From an uncultured Caulobacter sp. (GTDB lineage: Bacteria; Pseudomonadota; Alphaproteobacteria; Caulobacterales; Caulobacteraceae), in NCBI GenBank assembly GCA_913776195.1, contig CAJYMH010000014.1, positions 62,001-126,000 of the forward strand: a stretch of DNA of 64,000 nucleotides, read 5' to 3'. The position numbers and the translations under genes were made by a program. Below the pieces are notes generated by a model. The model was given only the letters and a program-made list of their open reading frames with translations, made no database searches and had not been told where the DNA came from. Shown piece by piece: positions 36,595 to 45,614 of this stretch (positions within the stretch are counted from its first letter, which is position 1; every line of letters starts with the position of its first letter).

Positions 36595-36611
36595 GGTGTC
36601 GAAATGACACC
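36595..36611. promoter_or_regulatory. Inverted repeat before the YtcJ-like amidohydrolase
   Basis: GGTGTCGAAATGACACC has six-base perfect arms around a five-base spacer. It contains TGTCGAAATGACA, which meets the LysR T-N11-A rule. A LysR gene follows the amidohydrolase, so that protein is the likely ligand. Confidence 0.5.
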
Positions 36612-36691
36612 GGCTTGAACGTCAAATGCACCTTTGCGGCGGGGGATTGATCCTGTTCGATCGCCGCAACGATCAGGGGAGTTCCAAAGTC

Positions 36692-38428
36692 ATGCTTAGC
36701 CGTCGACTGATGCTTGTGACCGCCGTCGCCTTCCTGGGCGCCTGCGGCGCGGCCAGCGCCCAGCCGGCGGACCTGCTGCTGGTCAACGCCAAGGTCATCA
36801 CCGTCGACGCCAAGGACACCATCGCCGACGCCGTGGCCGTTCGCGGCAACCGCATCGTCGCCGTCGGCGACGTCTCCAAGCTGCGCGGACCCTCCACCAA
36901 GGTTGTGGACCTTGCCGGCAAGACCCTCTTGCCCGGTTTCATCGACGCCCACTCCCACGTCGCCGGCATGGCCAATGTGGAAAAGCACCACATCAATATT
37001 CAGGTGCCGCCGCTAAAGGACGGCGCCGCCGTCGTCGCGCGCCTGCAAGAAGCGGCCAAGTCCCTGCCCAAGGGCGCCTGGCTGGTGGGGCAGGGCACCT
37101 ACAACCAGGTGATGCCCACGCGCGAGCAGCTCGACGCAGGTCTGCCCGACAATCCCGTGCAGCTCATCTGGAGCGCGCACGATCACATGATCAATCACAA
37201 GGCCGCCCAGATCATGGGCATGACCAAGGACTTCCCCGATCCCAAGCCGGGGACGCCCGGCCGTTATGAACGCAATGCGCAAGGCGAGGTGGTGATCGTC
37301 CGCGACGCGCCGGCGCCTTGGCCCAAGGATATGCTGCCCGCCTTCACCTTCGAGGAGCGCAAGTCGGCCATCGCCTACATCCTGCGCGACTTCTACCTGA
37401 AGAAGGGGGTGACCACCGTCTCGGACATGTCCGACGATGAGTCCTACAAGGCCATGGCCGCGCTGCGCGCCGAGGGCAAGCTGCCCACCCGCGTGCGCAT
37501 GAACTACATGACCGCCAAGAACAAGGCTTCGGGCCTCTCCAGCGGCGCCGGCTCCGACATCATGCCGGCCCAGCGTCTGGAGAACCTGGGCCTAAAGCCT
37601 GGCGGCGGGGATGACTGGCTGCGTGTCGGCGCGATCAAGCTGGCGCTCGACGGGGTCTGGGGCACCACCGCGGCCGTCTACAAGCCCTACTGGAAGGGCT
37701 CTGGCACCACCTGGATCGCCAACAACGTCGGCGGCGTCGCCTACAACCAGGAGGAATTCAACGCCATCGTTCTGGATTCGCATCGCCGCGGCTGGCAGGT
37801 CCAGACCCACGCCAATGGCGACCGCGCCCAGGACATCACCTTGACCGCCTATGAGGCGGCGCAGAAAGCCTATCCGCGGGCCGATGCGCGCATGCGCATC
37901 GAGCACTTCGCCCACTTCCTTGTCGAGGACCCTCAGCGCACCGAAGAGCGCCTCAGAAGAATGAAGGACGGCAAGGTCATCTCCTCGTCGCAACCGGCCT
38001 TCTTGTGGCGTCTGACCGACGTCAACGTCCAAGAGCCGGACGTGAAGTTCTTCCCCATGAAGACCATGATCGACCGCGGCTTCCACGTGGCCGGCGGCGT
38101 CGACACCGTTGGCACGCAGAACTTCGCCACCTATCCGATGTTCTCCATCGCCAGGGCGGTCAATCGCGACACCAAGTTTGGGACCGTGACCCAGCCGCAA
38201 GAGGCGATCAGCGTCATGGACGGCATCCGGATGTTCACCATCTGGAGCGCCGAAGCCAACTTCATGGAAAAGGATTTCGGCTCCATCGAAGTGGGCAAGG
38301 TCGCCGATCTGGTGGTGTTGGGCGAAGATCCGCTGACCGTCGACAAGAAGAAGCTCCAGACCATCCCCGTCGACATGACGATCCTCGACGGCAAGGTCGT
38401 CTGGTCGTCCGGCGCGCCTCAATCCTAG
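36692..38428 (+). CDS. Exported YtcJ-like amidohydrolase
   Basis: A 578-residue amidohydrolase of the YtcJ/AepA (amidohydrolase_3) branch. The leader (SRRLMLVTAVAFLGACGA) ends in a possible lipobox LGAC (Cys18) or an ordinary cleavage site at SAQ, so it acts in the envelope. The metal-binding HSH pair is His87/His89 in LPGFIDAHSHV. Other family motifs are QTHANGDRAQD, MRIEHFAHF and the C-terminal GSIEVGKVADLVVLGEDPL. Members hydrolyse exocyclic or cyclic amides; the substrate is unknown. The regulator gene 38506 follows after 77 bases on the same strand. Confidence 0.88.
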   Translation: MLSRRLMLVTAVAFLGACGAASAQPADLLLVNAKVITVDAKDTIADAVAVRGNRIVAVGDVSKLRGPSTKVVDLAGKTLLPGFIDAHSHVAGMANVEKHHINIQVPPLKDGAAVVARLQEAAKSLPKGAWLVGQGTYNQVMPTREQLDAGLPDNPVQLIWSAHDHMINHKAAQIMGMTKDFPDPKPGTPGRYERNAQGEVVIVRDAPAPWPKDMLPAFTFEERKSAIAYILRDFYLKKGVTTVSDMSDDESYKAMAALRAEGKLPTRVRMNYMTAKNKASGLSSGAGSDIMPAQRLENLGLKPGGGDDWLRVGAIKLALDGVWGTTAAVYKPYWKGSGTTWIANNVGGVAYNQEEFNAIVLDSHRRGWQVQTHANGDRAQDITLTAYEAAQKAYPRADARMRIEHFAHFLVEDPQRTEERLRRMKDGKVISSSQPAFLWRLTDVNVQEPDVKFFPMKTMIDRGFHVAGGVDTVGTQNFATYPMFSIARAVNRDTKFGTVTQPQEAISVMDGIRMFTIWSAEANFMEKDFGSIEVGKVADLVVLGEDPLTVDKKKLQTIPVDMTILDGKVVWSSGAPQS

Positions 38429-38505
38429 GGTTGAGGCGGCGACGCTTCGCACTTTGACATCATTGGCCGGCGGCTGGATGCTCCTTCGCGAGTGTGCGAG
38501 AGGCG

Positions 38506-39489
38506 ATGAGCAAGACCGACCCCAAAACTGACCAGAAGCTTGAGGCGCGCGGCGGCTCCAACCGCCGGCTGCTGCCGCCGTTCGCCGCGCTTCGCGCCTT
38601 CGAAGCCATTGGCGCCTTGGGCGGCATCCGTCGCGCGGCGGCGGAGCTTGCGGTCGATCACGCGGCGGTCAGTCGACACCTTCGCGCGCTGGAGGACTGG
38701 GCGGGGGTCAAGCTGGTGGATCGCACGCGCGGCGGCCACTTGACCGCCGAGGGCGAGCGCTATCACGCACGCATCAGCGCCGCCTTCGACGAAATCGGCA
38801 AGGCGACGGCCGATCTTACCCGCCGCGGTGATGACCGTCGTTTGCTGATCTGGTGCGTGCCGGGGTTCGCCTACCGCTGGCTGAACGGCCGCCTCGCTGA
38901 GTTCAGCGCGGCCAACCCCGACATCGATCTTGAGGTGAGGCCCACCGACCACGCGCCTGATTTCAGCCTCCATCAGGCCGACGCGGACATTCGCTATGTG
39001 CGCGACTTCGCCCCGCCGGTGGCCGATGACATCCAGACCCTGGAATTTGCGCGGCCCGTGGTCTTCCCGGTCGGCGCGCCCAGCTACATCGCCGATTTGG
39101 GCAAGGCGGCGCCGACGGCGGCGCTGCTCGACAAGATCTTGCTGCATGAGGAGGACGACGAGGAATGGCGCGCTTGGCTCGCTGAGCGTGGCGTCCCGAT
39201 GCTTGATCGCGTTCCAGGACCGCGCCTGTGGCACGCGCATCTGACGTTGGACGCCGCAAGACGAGGTCAGGGACTTGCGCTCACCAACTCCTTGTTGCTC
39301 GCAGGCGAGCTGGAAAGCGGCGTTCTGGCCCGATGCCCCGTCGCCCTGGGCGAACCGGAGATAGGCTTTGGCGCTTACGCCTTCCGCGCCCGACGCGACC
39401 GTTGGCGGGACCGCAACATCGTTCGCTTCCGGCGCTGGTTGCAGCAGGCGGCTCAGCGCGACGCGCCCGAACTCATCGCTGCTGAGTAA
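38506..39489 (+). CDS. LysR-family transcriptional regulator (GcvA-like)
   Basis: A 327-residue LysR protein of the GcvA branch, with the helix-turn-helix LPPFAALRAFEAIGALGGIRRAAAELAVDHAAVSRHLRALE. The effector domain begins WCVPGFAYRWLNGRLAEFSAANPDIDLEV. ATG 38506 was chosen; a GTG at 38494 is in frame. The first 25 residues are Lys/Asp-rich and disordered. Its position downstream of the amidohydrolase, whose promoter carries a T-N11-A palindrome, makes that gene its probable target. Confidence 0.88.
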   Translation: MSKTDPKTDQKLEARGGSNRRLLPPFAALRAFEAIGALGGIRRAAAELAVDHAAVSRHLRALEDWAGVKLVDRTRGGHLTAEGERYHARISAAFDEIGKATADLTRRGDDRRLLIWCVPGFAYRWLNGRLAEFSAANPDIDLEVRPTDHAPDFSLHQADADIRYVRDFAPPVADDIQTLEFARPVVFPVGAPSYIADLGKAAPTAALLDKILLHEEDDEEWRAWLAERGVPMLDRVPGPRLWHAHLTLDAARRGQGLALTNSLLLAGELESGVLARCPVALGEPEIGFGAYAFRARRDRWRDRNIVRFRRWLQQAAQRDAPELIAAE

Positions 39490-39498
39490 ACCGTCAGA

Positions 39499-40020
39499 TC
39501 AGTGGGTGTGGTCCCCACCGCTATGATGATGACCTTCATAGCGCTCGGCCTCGGCATGAATTTGGGCGAGCCGGGCCTCGAGCTTGGCGGGGAGGTCGTC
39601 GCTATCGGCCCTAAAGGCGACGATGTAGCGAGGCTCCATCCAGTCTTCGACCTGGCCGGAACGGACCGCTTCAAGATCGCCTGACGCATTGAGCGCGTAG
39701 CGGGTCTGCAGTCCTGCGCGCTCAACGATCCAAGCGTTTGGCGTGAACCGCACCTGGCTGACGACGGTCGGCGCGAACGGCGCAAAGGCCTTGCCGCTCT
39801 TCCCATCGCCCAGTTCGATGCGTTCGAGCGGCGCGCCTGCCGTGCGCAGCTCGACGCTGTCTTCATCAAGGCGCACGATCTCCACCGCGACGGGGCGGCC
39901 CTGGGCGTCCGGCGTAACGAAGCTCTTGCCCGCCAACGCGGTCACAAGGCCGGCTTCAGCGGCGCAGGCTGCTGAGCCAAGGCCGGTGCAAAGCGTCAGG
40001 ACGATGGCGGTAAGGTTCAA
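39499..40020 (-). CDS. Secreted protein with histidine-rich tail
   Basis: A 173-residue protein with a signal peptide (about residues 1-20, ending ACAAE). I know no family for the central domain. It resembles a PepSY-like or DUF6488-like periplasmic domain in size and in the pattern AWIVERAGLQTRYALNASGDLEAV, but this is not secure. The C-terminus, HHHSGGDHTH, has six histidines in ten residues and should bind Zn, Ni or Cu. The start is a TTG at 40020, supported by AGAGGAG five bases upstream. It ends convergent with the LysR gene, and the divergent TBDR at 40259 could be its partner in metal or metallophore handling. Confidence 0.7.
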   Translation of the reverse strand: MNLTAIVLTLCTGLGSAACAAEAGLVTALAGKSFVTPDAQGRPVAVEIVRLDEDSVELRTAGAPLERIELGDGKSGKAFAPFAPTVVSQVRFTPNAWIVERAGLQTRYALNASGDLEAVRSGQVEDWMEPRYIVAFRADSDDLPAKLEARLAQIHAEAERYEGHHHSGGDHTH

Positions 40021-40205
40021 GCTGGCTCCTCTTCGATCAGGGATTGAGGCCGCTGGCGCGCCGCCCGGTCAAGTCGAACCTGATCGCAAGGCGGAGGCAA
40101 ACGCGCTCGATGTGGTGACTTTAGGACACCGACCAACTTGGCTTTCACACCTTCTCGAACTGCGACAAAGCCGTGAATGCTTGACGCACAGATTATGAGA
40201 TCGCA

Positions 40206-40221
40206 CCCGCTTCAAAGCGGG
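40206..40221. promoter_or_regulatory. Small inverted repeat upstream of the second TonB receptor
   Basis: CCCGCTTCAAAGCGGG has seven-base perfect arms with a two-base spacer, 37 bases before the start codon of the receptor. It could be an operator or a leader hairpin. Confidence 0.3.
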
Positions 40222-40258
40222 CTCGCCGATCTTGGGGAAGAGCAAGGGGATCGTGCAG

Positions 40259-42631
40259 ATGAAGTTCAGCTTACAAGGTCGGACGAGGCTTCTAACCGGC
40301 GTCGCGCTCACCGCGCTGTGCGCCGCCGCAGGATCTAGCGCCCTGGCTCAGACGGCGGGGGAAGGCGAGCTCTCCGAGATCATCGTCACCGCCACCAAGC
40401 AGTCGGTCAGCCTCTCCAAGGTGCCGCTGAGCGTCAGCGCCTACACTCAAGAGACCATGGACCGGCGCGGTATTCGCGACATCCGCGATATCGTCTCCCA
40501 AACGCCTGGTGTGGACATACCCGCCGATCCTCGTCAGCAGCGCATCTCCATCCGCGGCATCGACTCCACCGCCGGCGCCGCCACCTCGGCGGTCTATATC
40601 GACGACACGCCGGTCCAGGCGCGCAACGCCTCGATCAACTACGCCGGCTCCACCATTCCGTTCATCTTCGACCTGGACCGCATCGAAGTCCTGCGCGGCC
40701 CGCAAGGCACGCTCTTTGGGTCCAGCTCCCAGGGCGGCGCCATCCGCTTCATCACGCCCACGCCCAGCCTGACCGACTACAGCGTCTACGCCCGGGCCCG
40801 CGCCAGCATCGTCAAGGGCGGCGACCCCAGCTATGAGGGCGGCGTCGCCGTCGGCGGTCCGATCATCGAAGACCGTCTGGGCTTCCGCGTCAGCTTCATG
40901 CAGCGCAACGAAGGCGGCTGGATCGACCGTCAGAGCTGGCAAAACCCTGACCGTCGACAGCAAAACGCCAACTCCATGGAAGCCTCAGTCTTCCGCGGCG
41001 CGCTGAACTTCCAGGCCACCGATTGGCTTTCGATCCAGCCGAGCCTCTACTATCAAAACGTCAAGCAGGACGACCGGCCGCTGCTCTACACGCGCTGCCC
41101 GGCGGTCACACCCTTGAACCCCGCCCTCAATCCTTGCCCGCTCGGCGTCGCCGACCCCAAGGATGGCCGCCAGATCAGCTATGCGGCCATGGCCCAGCCG
41201 CAAAGCGACCGCTTTATCTTGCCGGCCCTGAAGATGGTGGCCGAAGGCGAGGCGGTGACCCTGACGTCGGTGAGCTCCTACCTCTACCGCCATTCCAACG
41301 CCACCAACGACGCTCTGCACGGCAACGACCGGGTCTCCTTGGGCGCGCCTTGGCTCTTCCCGATCATTCCGGGTCGCGAACTCTTCACCTGGCAAAACCC
41401 CGTCGCCGACCAGCGGCTGCAGACCCAGGAAATCCGCCTCAACAGCAATGACGCCGAGGCTCGTCTGCGCTGGACGATCGGCGGCTACTATTCGCGCAGC
41501 TCGCTCAAGTCGGACGTGCCGATCAACTCGCCGCACCACCCGGACGCCTATCGCATCCGCTTTGGCGTGCCGCTGGCCGCCGCCCGCTTCATGGTCGGGC
41601 CGGCTCGCTATTACGGCAACGAGGCGACGGTGGAGAAGACCTTGGCGGTCTTCGGTAATGTCGACTTCGAGGTCATCGAGGATCTGACCCTCAGCGTGGG
41701 CGGTCGCTACTCGAAGGACACGCTGACCTACGACATCGTCGAGCGCGGCATCTCATACGCGGGCGGCATCGCCACCGCGGCAGGCAAGCTTTCGGAAAAG
41801 CCCTTCACGCCGCGGGTGGCCCTGTCGTGGCAGCAAAGCGATGAGACCTTGGTCTACGGCTCGTGGGCTCGCGGCTACCGCACCGGCGGCGTCAACAAGG
41901 CGGTCCCCGATATCTGCGCCGCCGACCTGGCGGTCCTGGGCATCGATGGGGGCAACACCTATGACAGCGACAAGACCAGCACCTACGAGCTGGGCGTCAA
42001 AAGCTCGCTGTTCGATCGCAAACTGACCTTCCAGGCCTCCGTCTTCCACACCAAGTGGACGGACATCCAGCAGCAGATCCGTCTGCCCTGCGCCTTCAGC
42101 CTGGTGGCCAACACCGCAGAAGCCACCTCAAAGGGCGGCGACCTCAATGTCAGCTTCCGCGCCACCAACAACCTCACCTTGAGCGCCGCGGTCGGCTATA
42201 ACGACGCCTACTACAACGACACCATCATCGTCGGAACGGCGCCCTTGGTTTTCGAGGGGCAGACGCTGGGCGCCACGCCCTGGACGGTCAATCTGACCGG
42301 CGAGTATCGCTTCATGGCGGCCAATCGCGACGGCTTTGTTCGTGTGCAGTACAACTCGCGTTCGGACAACGACGGGCCGTTCCCTTACCAAAATCCCCGC
42401 TCTTCGCTCTACGACGCCACCCGTCCCGACGGCGCCTATGGCTCAAAGCAGCTCGACGCGCGGGTGGGCCTCTACGTCACCAACCAGGTCCTGATGGAGC
42501 TCTACGCAGAGAACCTCCTGAACAACCAGGACTGGCTGACCAACTTCCCGCAGTACCAAGGCGGCTCGCTTTGGCTGGGCACGACCCTCAAGCCGCGCGT
42601 GGTCGGCGTGCAGGCCACGGCTCGCTTCTAA
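40259..42631 (+). CDS. TonB-dependent outer-membrane receptor (790 aa)
   Basis: An outer-membrane importer with a signal peptide (about 1-31, ending SALAQ), a TonB-box-like ELSEIIVTATK and a plug domain carrying IRGIDSTAGAATSAVYIDDTPV and EVLRGPQGTLFGSSSQGG. The barrel follows and ends in VQATARF. The style (VPLSVSAYTQETM, IRDIRDIVSQTPGV) matches the large sphingomonad/caulobacter group of iron-complex-like receptors often linked to catabolism of aromatic or plant compounds. There is no STN domain. The ATG at 40259 has AAGGGGA eight bases upstream. A strong terminator follows. Confidence 0.93.
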   Translation: MKFSLQGRTRLLTGVALTALCAAAGSSALAQTAGEGELSEIIVTATKQSVSLSKVPLSVSAYTQETMDRRGIRDIRDIVSQTPGVDIPADPRQQRISIRGIDSTAGAATSAVYIDDTPVQARNASINYAGSTIPFIFDLDRIEVLRGPQGTLFGSSSQGGAIRFITPTPSLTDYSVYARARASIVKGGDPSYEGGVAVGGPIIEDRLGFRVSFMQRNEGGWIDRQSWQNPDRRQQNANSMEASVFRGALNFQATDWLSIQPSLYYQNVKQDDRPLLYTRCPAVTPLNPALNPCPLGVADPKDGRQISYAAMAQPQSDRFILPALKMVAEGEAVTLTSVSSYLYRHSNATNDALHGNDRVSLGAPWLFPIIPGRELFTWQNPVADQRLQTQEIRLNSNDAEARLRWTIGGYYSRSSLKSDVPINSPHHPDAYRIRFGVPLAAARFMVGPARYYGNEATVEKTLAVFGNVDFEVIEDLTLSVGGRYSKDTLTYDIVERGISYAGGIATAAGKLSEKPFTPRVALSWQQSDETLVYGSWARGYRTGGVNKAVPDICAADLAVLGIDGGNTYDSDKTSTYELGVKSSLFDRKLTFQASVFHTKWTDIQQQIRLPCAFSLVANTAEATSKGGDLNVSFRATNNLTLSAAVGYNDAYYNDTIIVGTAPLVFEGQTLGATPWTVNLTGEYRFMAANRDGFVRVQYNSRSDNDGPFPYQNPRSSLYDATRPDGAYGSKQLDARVGLYVTNQVLMELYAENLLNNQDWLTNFPQYQGGSLWLGTTLKPRVVGVQATARF

Positions 42632-42684
42632 ACCCTCCAGAAGTGGCGGACCCAAACTCGTCGGGTCCGCCTACCTCCGACCCT

Positions 42685-42714
42685 GGGCGCCGCGCTTTGC
42701 GGCGCCCTTTTTTT
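42685..42714 (+). terminator. Rho-independent terminator
   Basis: GGGCGCCGC and GCGGCGCCC form a nine-base perfect stem with loop GCTTT, followed by seven T. It closes the TonB-receptor transcript and separates it from the gabT operon. Confidence 0.92.
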
Positions 42715-42749
42715 GATGCGCGATACCCGCGTGGGACGCGCGCCGTTGA

Positions 42750-42766
42750 GGTGACCTGAAGTCACC
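42750..42766. promoter_or_regulatory. Inverted repeat upstream of the gabT operon
   Basis: GGTGACCTGAAGTCACC has six-base perfect arms and a five-base spacer, about 70 bases before gabT. It contains a T-N11-A pair. No regulator gene is adjacent, so the protein that binds it is unknown. Confidence 0.45.
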
Positions 42767-42834
42767 GAAGAGGGCCGCGATATCGCCTGTGCCCCTAAAG
42801 TCGAAGCAGCGAGATTGGCCCCGTTCCCTCCAAT

Positions 42835-44136
42835 GTGAGCAGGCTCGTTTTGTCCACCAACGCTGATCTTCACGCCCGCCGTATCGCCGCCGTCCCCCGG
42901 GGCGTGGCCAACGCCACCGCGATCTATCCCGCCCGCGCCGAGAACGCCGAGCTGTGGGATGTCGAGGGTCGGCGCTTCGTCGATTTCGCCGGCGGCATCG
43001 CCGTCCTCAATGTCGGCCATCGCCATCCGGCGGTGATCGCGGCGGTTCAGGCGCAGTTGGACCGCTACACCCACACCGCCTTCCAGGTGCTGCCTTACGA
43101 GCCTTACATCGCCCTTGCCGAGCGCCTGAACGCGCTGGCCCCCATCGAAGGGCCGGCTAAGACCATCTTCTTCACCACCGGCGCAGAAGCCGTGGAGAAC
43201 GCCGTAAAGGTCGCTCGAGCCGCCACGCGCCGCAGCGCGGTCATCGCCTTCACCGGCGGCTTCCACGGCCGCACCCTGCTGACCATGGGTCTGACCGGCA
43301 AGGTCGTCCCCTACAAGCGCGGCTTTGGGCCTGGGCCGGCCGACGTGCATCATCTGCCGTTCCCCAGCCCCGCCGCCGGGGTCACCGTCGAAGATAGCCT
43401 AAAAGCGCTCGACTTCGTCTTCGCCGCCGATGTCGGCCCCGACGAGGTCGCCGCGATCATCGTCGAGCCCGTGCAGGGCGAGGGCGGCTTCCACCCTGTG
43501 CCCGCCGAACTGATGGAGGCCCTTCGCCGGATTTGCGACGCCCACGGCATATTGCTGATCGCCGACGAGGTCCAGACGGGCTTTGCGCGCACCGGCAAGC
43601 TCTTCGCCATGGAGCACTATGCGGTGAAGCCCGACCTGATCACCGTGGCCAAGTCCCTGGCCGGCGGCTTGCCGCTGTCGGGCGTCATCGGCCGCGCGGA
43701 CCTGATGGATCAGGTCGAGCCTGGCGGGCTTGGCGGCACCTATGGCGGCTCGCCGGTGGCCTGCGCCGCCGCCTTGGCGGTGCTGGACGTCATTGAGAAC
43801 GAAGGCCTGCTGGCGCGCGCCGACGCCCTTGGCGAGCGCATCCGCCTGCGTCTGGAGGCGTTCGCCACCCGCAACGATCTGGTCCCCGTCTCGCGTCCGC
43901 GCGGCCCCGGGGCCATGATCGCCTTCGACGTGCTCGCCGATCGCGGGGGGCATACGCCCGACGGCGCGACCGCCAAGAAGGTCACGACCGCCGCCCTGGC
44001 CAAGGGTCTGGTCGTGCTGTCCTGCGGCCGCTACGGCGAGACGTTGCGCATCCTCGTGCCGATCACCGCCTCCGACGCCGTGGTCGATGAAGGTCTCGAC
44101 ATCCTCGAGGCGGCCTTGGCGGAGGCGGGCGCATGA
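42835..44136 (+). CDS. gabT: 4-aminobutyrate aminotransferase
   Basis: A 433-residue class III PLP aminotransferase that moves the amino group of GABA to 2-oxoglutarate, giving succinate semialdehyde. The PLP lysine is Lys273 in ITVAKSLAGGLPL, the ring-binding Asp is in LIADEVQTGFARTG, and the phosphate cup is FFTTGAEAVENAVK. The GTG at 42835 has no clear ribosome site; a TTG at 42850 is an alternative. The stop overlaps the next gene's start (ATGA). The pairing with a succinate-semialdehyde dehydrogenase fixes the GABA assignment over other omega-amino acids, though beta-alanine or 5-aminovalerate could also be accepted. Confidence 0.93.
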   Translation: MSRLVLSTNADLHARRIAAVPRGVANATAIYPARAENAELWDVEGRRFVDFAGGIAVLNVGHRHPAVIAAVQAQLDRYTHTAFQVLPYEPYIALAERLNALAPIEGPAKTIFFTTGAEAVENAVKVARAATRRSAVIAFTGGFHGRTLLTMGLTGKVVPYKRGFGPGPADVHHLPFPSPAAGVTVEDSLKALDFVFAADVGPDEVAAIIVEPVQGEGGFHPVPAELMEALRRICDAHGILLIADEVQTGFARTGKLFAMEHYAVKPDLITVAKSLAGGLPLSGVIGRADLMDQVEPGGLGGTYGGSPVACAAALAVLDVIENEGLLARADALGERIRLRLEAFATRNDLVPVSRPRGPGAMIAFDVLADRGGHTPDGATAKKVTTAALAKGLVVLSCGRYGETLRILVPITASDAVVDEGLDILEAALAEAGA

Positions 44137-45614
44137 GCGCCGACGGCGCCGCGCCGCTTGGTCTGAAGCTGTCGCGTCCCGACCTGCTTCGGGCCGCAGG
44201 CTACATCGCTGGTCGCTGGATCGAAGGCGGCGCAACGTTCGATGTGACCAACCCCGCAACGGGGGCGTTCTTGGCCTCACCGCCGAGCCTGGGCGCGTCG
44301 GCGGCCCGCGACGCCGTGGCCGCGGCGCATGCCGCCCTGCCAGCCTGGCGCGGTCGCGCGGCCAAGGAGCGGGCGGTCATTCTCAAGCGCTGGAACGATC
44401 TGATCCTCAAGAACGTCGAGGACCTGGCGCGCCTGATGACCGCCGAACAGGGCAAGCCCTTGGCTGAGGCCCGGGGCGAGGTCGCCTACGCCGCTTCGTT
44501 CATCGAGTGGTTCGCCGAAGAGGCGCGTCGCGCCTATGGCGTGACCATTCCTGGCCACATGGCCGACAAGCGCCTTGTGGTGGTCCAAGAGCCGGTGGGC
44601 GTTGTTGCGGCCATCACCCCCTGGAACTTCCCGGCGGCCATGATCGCCCGCAAGGTCGGCCCGGCGCTCTCCGTAGGCTGCACGGTCGTGCTCAAGCCTT
44701 CAGAACTGACGCCGCTGTCGGCCACGGCCCTGGCGGTTCTCGCCGAGGAAGCGGGCCTGCCGCCAGGCGTGCTCAACATCGTCGCGGGCGACGCGCCGGC
44801 CATCGGCGAGGTCTTCACCACCGACGAGCGCGTGCGCAAGTTCACCTTCACCGGCTCGACGCCGGTGGGCAAACTCCTGGCGGCGCGCTGCGCTGGCACG
44901 GTCAAGCGGGTCAGTTTGGAGTTGGGCGGCAATGCGCCCTTCATCGTCTTCGATGACGCCGATCTCGATAAGACGGTGGCCGGCGCGATCGCCTCGAAGT
45001 TTCGCAACACCGGCCAGACCTGCGTCTGCGCCAACCGCTTCTACGTGCAGTCTGGAATCTATGACGCCTTCGCCGACGCCCTGGCCTCGGCGGCCTCTCG
45101 CCTGACGGTCGGCGACGGCCTGGCCGGGCACACCGATCAGGGCCCCCTGATCGATCAGCGCGCCTTGGAAAAGGTCGAGGCCCATGTGGCCGACGCCCTG
45201 GCTGGCGGGGCGGCGGTGCGAGCCGGGGGCGGGCGACTGGCGGGCGCTGGCGCCTTCTATGCTCCGACCGTGCTGTCGGACGTGGCGCCTGACGCCTTGC
45301 TTTGCCGCGATGAGACCTTCGGCCCCGTGGCCGGCCTCGTGCGCTTCGAGACCGAGGCCGAAGCGGTCGCCTTGGCGAACGATACGCGTGCGGGCCTTGC
45401 CGCATACCTGTTCACCCGCGACAACGGACGTGTGTGGCGTATGGGCGGGGCGTTGGAGTACGGCATGGTCGGGATCAATACGGGACTGATCTCCTCGGAG
45501 GTCTCGCCGTTCGGCGGGGTCAAGGAGTCGGGCATGGGCCGCGAAGGCTCGCTCTACGGCATCAACGACTACCTCAGCCCCAAGACCCTGTGCATCGACG
45601 TCGAGGCGCCGTGA
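44133..45614 (+). CDS. gabD: Succinate-semialdehyde dehydrogenase
   Basis: A 493-residue NAD(P)-dependent aldehyde dehydrogenase that oxidises succinate semialdehyde to succinate for the TCA cycle. The catalytic residues are Glu263 in SLELGGNAPF and Cys297 in NTGQTCVCANRF. The second Cys two residues later is usual for GabD. The coenzyme site has ITPWNFPAAMIARKVGPAL and FTGSTPVGK. It overlaps gabT by four bases and the next gene by four (GTGA), so the operon is tightly coupled. Confidence 0.95.
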   Translation: MSADGAAPLGLKLSRPDLLRAAGYIAGRWIEGGATFDVTNPATGAFLASPPSLGASAARDAVAAAHAALPAWRGRAAKERAVILKRWNDLILKNVEDLARLMTAEQGKPLAEARGEVAYAASFIEWFAEEARRAYGVTIPGHMADKRLVVVQEPVGVVAAITPWNFPAAMIARKVGPALSVGCTVVLKPSELTPLSATALAVLAEEAGLPPGVLNIVAGDAPAIGEVFTTDERVRKFTFTGSTPVGKLLAARCAGTVKRVSLELGGNAPFIVFDDADLDKTVAGAIASKFRNTGQTCVCANRFYVQSGIYDAFADALASAASRLTVGDGLAGHTDQGPLIDQRALEKVEAHVADALAGGAAVRAGGGRLAGAGAFYAPTVLSDVAPDALLCRDETFGPVAGLVRFETEAEAVALANDTRAGLAAYLFTRDNGRVWRMGGALEYGMVGINTGLISSEVSPFGGVKESGMGREGSLYGINDYLSPKTLCIDVEAP

